Shown: positions 5,172 through 9,094 of the stretch, piece by piece | How positions within the stretch are numbered: position 1 is the stretch's first letter | Layout: every line of letters starts with the position of its first letter | Assembly: GCA_002450905.1 (NCBI GenBank) | Contig: DKAT01000047.1 | Location: 903-9,996 of the forward strand | Length of the DNA: 9,094 nucleotides | Reading direction: 5' to 3' | From: Spirochaetia bacterium UBA6919 | GTDB taxonomy: Bacteria; Spirochaetota; UBA6919 | Translations under genes and position numbers: made by a program | The notes under the pieces: generated by a model | Told to the model about the DNA's origin: nothing | The model's input: only the letters and a program-made list of their open reading frames with translations | Database searches by the model: none

Positions 5172-6133
5172 TCTATATTAAGTAGTTTTTTTATCTGTAA
5201 TTCTTTGGAAGTGTCGTCAGTGTCTGACTCTAAAATTGATTGTAGTTTTTCGGTAATTCTTTCAATCATATCATCTTCATATTTTTCTATGAAGTATCCC
5301 TCAAGTGAAAACCCATTGTATTCTCCGTTTTTAATTTTTTGCCATACTTCATCGTTATCAACATAGTAAGTAGCAACCCAAGATCCTTCGGGAAGATCAG
5401 GGAATATTTTTGAATCAGTTCTCTCCCCAACAATATAAGATTCCATCATATAGATTCCGTCTTTTTGTTGTTTTGGATCATGATTTGTATTAACTTTATG
5501 GATCTTGTTTTCCTTGAAGTATTTTCTCATCATCTTTTCAATGGTGTCTTTGGAAAACTTAACATAGTATTTACCTAAATCGGGGTTAAATCTTGGAATG
5601 GCAGTTTCAGCAATCATAACAGGTGCTGTAACTAATCTTTTTTCATCATCAATTGTTTGAAACTCTTGTTTAGAAAAAGGTAACATTCTTAAATTATTGT
5701 TGATCTGTTCCATTTTTCTAATAGCCCAATTCACTCCTTCATCTCCTCCCCAAGCATCCCACATAAGACCTCCACATCCTTTATCATAAGGGACATCTTT
5801 GTTTTGTTGGTGTCTTTTAAATGAAGCCATTCTGGCGATCGTCTCAACTGAAATGGATCTTCTATTACAAAGTTGGGAGGCTCTTGTCCACCCCACCTGA
5901 GTTCCACAATCAGATCCGTTCTGTTCTTTATATTTGATTGCTCTACAAGCGTTTTGTGAAGCTGATACAGGATAATCATTATAACTATCTTTTACTTCTT
6001 GAAACATCTTCCATTTAACCTCAGTCGCTGGTCTATCAACAAATGATAGAGCGTCCATACCTTCTTCCATTGAGTTCTCATCAAAGTCAAGGTATAATAT
6101 TGGTTCTTCCATGTCCTTAAATATATATTTCAT
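5168..6133 (-). CDS. Prohead protease (XkdF/S78-type) with an inserted Cys-rich domain
   Basis: A 321-residue serine protease of the phage prohead type, which cleaves scaffold and capsid proteins during maturation. The N-terminal strand region has FVDRPATEVKW (31-41). The protease fold resumes with RLVTAPVMIAE (166-176) and contains the likely catalytic histidine in NTNHDP (His218), MMESYIVG (229-236), SWVATYYV (251-258), EVWQKIKNGEYNGFSLEG (262-279) with the likely catalytic Ser276, and a charged C-terminus. Between the two halves (about residues 50-147) sits a separate domain with Cys at 63, 76, 89 and 120 and motifs NGSDCGTQVGWTRASQL, ARMASFKRHQQNKDVPYD and CGGLMWDAWGGD. I have the impression of this domain in other phage protease or capsid-module proteins, but I cannot name its function. 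It begins 12 bases after the tape-measure stop. An open frame inside it (5731-5979) is a shadow. Confidence 0.8.
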   Translation of the reverse strand: MKYIFKDMEEPILYLDFDENSMEEGMDALSFVDRPATEVKWKMFQEVKDSYNDYPVSASQNACRAIKYKEQNGSDCGTQVGWTRASQLCNRRSISVETIARMASFKRHQQNKDVPYDKGCGGLMWDAWGGDEGVNWAIRKMEQINNNLRMLPFSKQEFQTIDDEKRLVTAPVMIAETAIPRFNPDLGKYYVKFSKDTIEKMMRKYFKENKIHKVNTNHDPKQQKDGIYMMESYIVGERTDSKIFPDLPEGSWVATYYVDNDEVWQKIKNGEYNGFSLEGYFIEKYEDDMIERITEKLQSILESDTDDTSKELQIKKLLNIE

Positions 6134-6145
6134 ATTCTTGTTAAA

Positions 6146-8962
6146 TTAAAACTCAGCAGATCTTTTGATCCTATCTATTCTCTTTTGAGTATCAGTTAAT
6201 TCTGTTTCTACAACATATGCTCTTATAGGTTGGTTTGATTTATTATCTCCAAATAATTTTACTTCAGGATTTACACTATTAGTTCCTGGTAAATCAGGTT
6301 TTAATGATATTCCACCACCCGCCATATTAATTGAATTAAGTAATTCAGGATACATAGCTGATGACTGAGCGTTTATTACTGTCTCACCAGGAGCAAGTCT
6401 TGCAGGAACTGTATCAACCATTCCTGAACCAAATCCAGGGACAATACCTCCACCTGCAGCTGTAAACTCTTGTGATGAAATTATACCAAATTGTGCAGCA
6501 GCTAATCCCCCAACTAATGCCGCTAAGATTATATTAATTGGTGGAGGTGCTGAACCTAATGCTTGAAGGACAGCTTGAGCTCCTGCTATAACAGCATTTG
6601 CCATATTCAATCTTTTATTTGTTTGAAACTCTTGTCTTCTAAGTTGGATTGTCTCTTGTTCTCTTTGTTGATCTAATTCCTTTAATTTATTATCATATTG
6701 ATCTCTTGTAATTATATTTTCAGTCAATTGATTTTCTAAAGCTTGCTTTTCAAAGTTATATTGACCTTCAATTCTTGTTTCCTCTTTTTTCGATCTAGCA
6801 TCTTGAATCATACTAATAGTCGTTGATAAACTATTGAAAAGGGTTACAATAGCATCAACATAATCATTAATTTTTTCTAATGATTTTTGTAATGATTTTT
6901 CATCTAATGGAGGTTTTACTCCAGCATTAATTTCATTAATTTTATCGGCTGTCTCTTGACTCATTTTGATTATTTTTTGATCATAATCAGCTTGAGCTTG
7001 TTCTTTTTCAGATAAAGTTTTTGTATCATCATTTAAAGTATCATCCAAATTCAATTTGGCAATTCTTTTTTGTTCTTCAAGATTTTTATTTAATAAATCA
7101 ATTTCTTGTTGTGCATATTTTTGTCTTACTTGGAGTTTAGCCTTATTTTTTTCTTCCTCAGTTTTTTTAGATTCATCAATTTGACGAATTGCTTCATTTT
7201 TTTCAAATTGAACTTGTAAAAGTTGAGTATTAGTTAAAATATTTTGTGTAGTTTCTTCAACTATTTTTTCTTTGATTGTATAATTTTCCTTAACCTTATT
7301 TAGATCTTCTTTTTGATAAACATCTAATTGTTCAAGTAATTTTTTTTCACTATCCAATAAATAAGTTTGGTAGTTATCTCTAATTACTTTAGCGGCAGTA
7401 ATATAATCTTCTTCTGATTTACCTTCTGCCTTGAATTTTTCATCTAAAGCTTGTAATTCATTTTGTAATGCTCTGTCTATTATTGCAGTTCTTTCATCAC
7501 CATATAATTTATTAATAGATTCAGTTTCTTTTTCTAAACCTGTTAATCTATCAGTTCTAAGTTTTTCACTAGTCTGTTGAACGGCAATTTCTCTGTCAAG
7601 TTTATTTTTAACCTCACCAAGCATTTTTGCATATTTCTCATTGGCATCAGTAGCATCTTCAACAGCACTAGTTCCAGTTTTAGTTTGGGCGGTATATTTC
7701 TGACCTCCATTTGTAACTTCATTAATCACAGAATTTACATCAACAGCAACTTTACCATAATTTTCTAATCTTTTATTAGCGGCATCTAACTGACCTTGAT
7801 ATTTTAATAACTCTGTATTCAAATCGTCAAGATCCTGTCGAATTTTACCAGCCCTTAAATCATCAGGTCCTAGTTTAATTGCCTTAAGATTTTTTATTTT
7901 ATTTTGAGTTTCAACAATTTTTTTATTTATATCCGATTGTTTTTCAAGATTTCGTGTTATTGCCTCTTCATTTTTTTGTAATTGAAACTTTGCTTTTTGA
8001 TATGCGATATAATTTGCAACTTCTAAATTAAGTTGTTGTTGAAATGCTGTCTCATCTTTAAGATTTTTAATAGTAGTTCCATAAGTTGAATTGATTTGTT
8101 TAATCAATGTTTCTCTTTCTTTTGAACCTTTATTTGTTGCCTTTAATTGATATATTAATCCAACATATTCAGCACTTTCAGCGGCAATTGTTTTTCTTGA
8201 TTTTTCTTCTTCTTCTCTTTGAGATTTTAATGTATCTTTTCTTTTTTTAGCCGCTTTTTCAGCTTCACTCTCACCCATCGCATAAGATATTAATCCTGCA
8301 ACTAATAAACCAAGAGCGGTTACAACTGCCACCAATGGAAGAGCATTTAATGAAGCCGCAAATAATCCTGTTGATACTGCCGCTCCATCAGCAGCAACCG
8401 CTTCACCAACAAGTGCAGCATCTGCTGTAGCTGTAGATGCGGCAACTCCTGTTTGAGCAGTTTTCATTAAACCTAACTGTGTAAGAAGTGGAGTAAAACC
8501 TGCTTTAATCTCTACTAATTTATCACTTAATCCACCAAAAGTTTCTATAGCTTGTGATAAATTAAGTAATGCTCCCATTTGAGCTAATGTTTGTTGTAGA
8601 TCTTTATTTTCTACACCAAATAAAACTTGTGCAGATGATAAAGCTTGAAATCCTGCAACACCAAGTTGTATAGTATTTCCTAAAGCTCTACCAAAATTTT
8701 CTGTAATATTACCAGCAGTAGCAGAAATAACTGCAGATGTATCTTGTATTTGATCTCTTAATTGACCTGCTCTTTGGGATAATTCTTGAAATCTTTTTGA
8801 CCCTGGTTCAAGACCTTGTAATTCTTGAGTTACTTGTCTTAATTGAGCCTTTAATGACGACGCACTTCCACCAGCGTTATTAATAGATTGAGATAATTTA
8901 TTTACATTATCCTGTGCTTGTTTTGAATTAACATTTATATTGATTGTTGCTTGAGTAGCCAT
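6146..8962 (-). CDS. Tape-measure protein
   Basis: A 938-residue protein that sets tail length and is threaded through the tail tube. It begins MATQATININVNSKQAQDN and has an N-terminal coiled coil (about 14-75). A long hydrophobic region (about 80-230, with a strong span ALPLVAVVTALGLLVAGLIS at 207-226) is followed by an extended helical, Lys/Glu/Gln-rich rod (about 235-680) with heptad-like stretches and a second helix-rich part (690-785). The C-terminal end has the hydrophobic segment INIILAALVGGLAAAQFG (809-826), the motif GGGIVPGFGSGMVDTVPARLAPGETVINA (837-865 region) and the tail RAYVVETELTDTQKRIDRIKRS (914-935). This combination is diagnostic. At roughly 0.15 nm per residue the rule of thumb predicts a tail near 140 nm. 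It starts 42 bases after the upstream gene and is followed by the protease, an unusual order. Confidence 0.93.
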   Translation of the reverse strand: MATQATININVNSKQAQDNVNKLSQSINNAGGSASSLKAQLRQVTQELQGLEPGSKRFQELSQRAGQLRDQIQDTSAVISATAGNITENFGRALGNTIQLGVAGFQALSSAQVLFGVENKDLQQTLAQMGALLNLSQAIETFGGLSDKLVEIKAGFTPLLTQLGLMKTAQTGVAASTATADAALVGEAVAADGAAVSTGLFAASLNALPLVAVVTALGLLVAGLISYAMGESEAEKAAKKRKDTLKSQREEEEKSRKTIAAESAEYVGLIYQLKATNKGSKERETLIKQINSTYGTTIKNLKDETAFQQQLNLEVANYIAYQKAKFQLQKNEEAITRNLEKQSDINKKIVETQNKIKNLKAIKLGPDDLRAGKIRQDLDDLNTELLKYQGQLDAANKRLENYGKVAVDVNSVINEVTNGGQKYTAQTKTGTSAVEDATDANEKYAKMLGEVKNKLDREIAVQQTSEKLRTDRLTGLEKETESINKLYGDERTAIIDRALQNELQALDEKFKAEGKSEEDYITAAKVIRDNYQTYLLDSEKKLLEQLDVYQKEDLNKVKENYTIKEKIVEETTQNILTNTQLLQVQFEKNEAIRQIDESKKTEEEKNKAKLQVRQKYAQQEIDLLNKNLEEQKRIAKLNLDDTLNDDTKTLSEKEQAQADYDQKIIKMSQETADKINEINAGVKPPLDEKSLQKSLEKINDYVDAIVTLFNSLSTTISMIQDARSKKEETRIEGQYNFEKQALENQLTENIITRDQYDNKLKELDQQREQETIQLRRQEFQTNKRLNMANAVIAGAQAVLQALGSAPPPINIILAALVGGLAAAQFGIISSQEFTAAGGGIVPGFGSGMVDTVPARLAPGETVINAQSSAMYPELLNSINMAGGGISLKPDLPGTNSVNPEVKLFGDNKSNQPIRAYVVETELTDTQKRIDRIKRSAEF

Positions 8963-9004
8963 CTATAACTTTTTTTAGTAAATATTTGTTTTTTAGATAT
9001 GTTT

Positions 9005-9094
9005 TTACACCCTTACCAACTCAACTTTAATATCGTTTCTTGAATCAATAATATCTTTAACTTGTTGAGCATTGTCATAGTGTCTAACTATTCC
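9005..9094 (-). CDS. C-terminal end of an unidentified gene (partial)
   Basis: The minus-strand frame that enters at the right edge reads 29 residues, GIVRHYDNAQQVKDIIDS then RNDIKVELVRV, and stops with TAA at 9007-9005. It uses the same strand as the tape measure and ends 42 bases before its ATG, as expected for the preceding gene in the array (often a tail assembly chaperone or other tail gene in phages). Too little is visible to recognise the family. Confidence 0.55.
   Translation of the reverse strand, partial: GIVRHYDNAQQVKDIIDSRNDIKVELVRV

Noticed and set aside
5731..5979. Minus-strand frame overlapping the protease in another phase
   Set aside because: It lies within the conserved inserted domain of the protease and is explained by it.
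7577..7768. Plus-strand frame inside the tape-measure gene
   Set aside because: Antisense shadow of the helical rod; no promoter motif or supporting context.

Overview
This window is part of the virion-structure region of a tailed bacteriophage (Caudoviricetes) or a related prophage. The most likely host is a Bacteroidota bacterium. Three things point there: the DNA is AT-rich with AT-only translation leaders and no clear Shine-Dalgarno sequences; both plus-strand transcription units are preceded by an exact copy of the Bacteroidota -7 promoter motif TAnnTTTG; and several proteins (capsid, tail-tube-like protein, tape-measure C-terminus, S78-type protease) resemble families I associate with phages of that phylum. 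These family calls come from recognition of motifs, not from a search.

Layout. The minus strand carries a structural array that reads from right to left: the last 29 residues of an unidentified gene (9094-9005), a 938-residue tape-measure protein, an XkdF/S78-type prohead protease with an extra Cys-rich domain, a small holin-like membrane protein, a scaffold-like coiled-coil protein, the HK97-fold major capsid protein, a tail-tube-like structural protein, then (beyond a plus-strand island) a 128-residue small structural-type protein and the N-terminal 198 residues of the portal protein, which runs off the left edge. The head genes work together: portal and scaffold nucleate the procapsid, capsid protein forms the shell, and the protease matures it. 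The tape measure and the tube-like protein belong to the tail.

The plus-strand island (about 1017-2333) interrupts this array. It holds an 88-residue protein of unknown function, a 17-codon mini-ORF and an orphan beta-class DNA amino-methyltransferase, with two TAnnTTTG promoters. The last part of the 88-residue gene occurs a second time just after the methyltransferase as a 43-bp perfect direct repeat (54 bp with two mismatches), exactly 1050 bp downstream. The methyltransferase stop codon lies inside the second copy. The simplest reading is that a methyltransferase cassette was gained by recombination at the 3' end of the small gene. A strong minus-strand terminator sits between the tail-tube-like gene and the island, so the portal and the 128-residue gene may need read-through or their own promoter.

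No tRNA, rRNA, CRISPR array, integrase, transposase or insertion sequence was seen. There is no gene-free stretch longer than about 110 bases.
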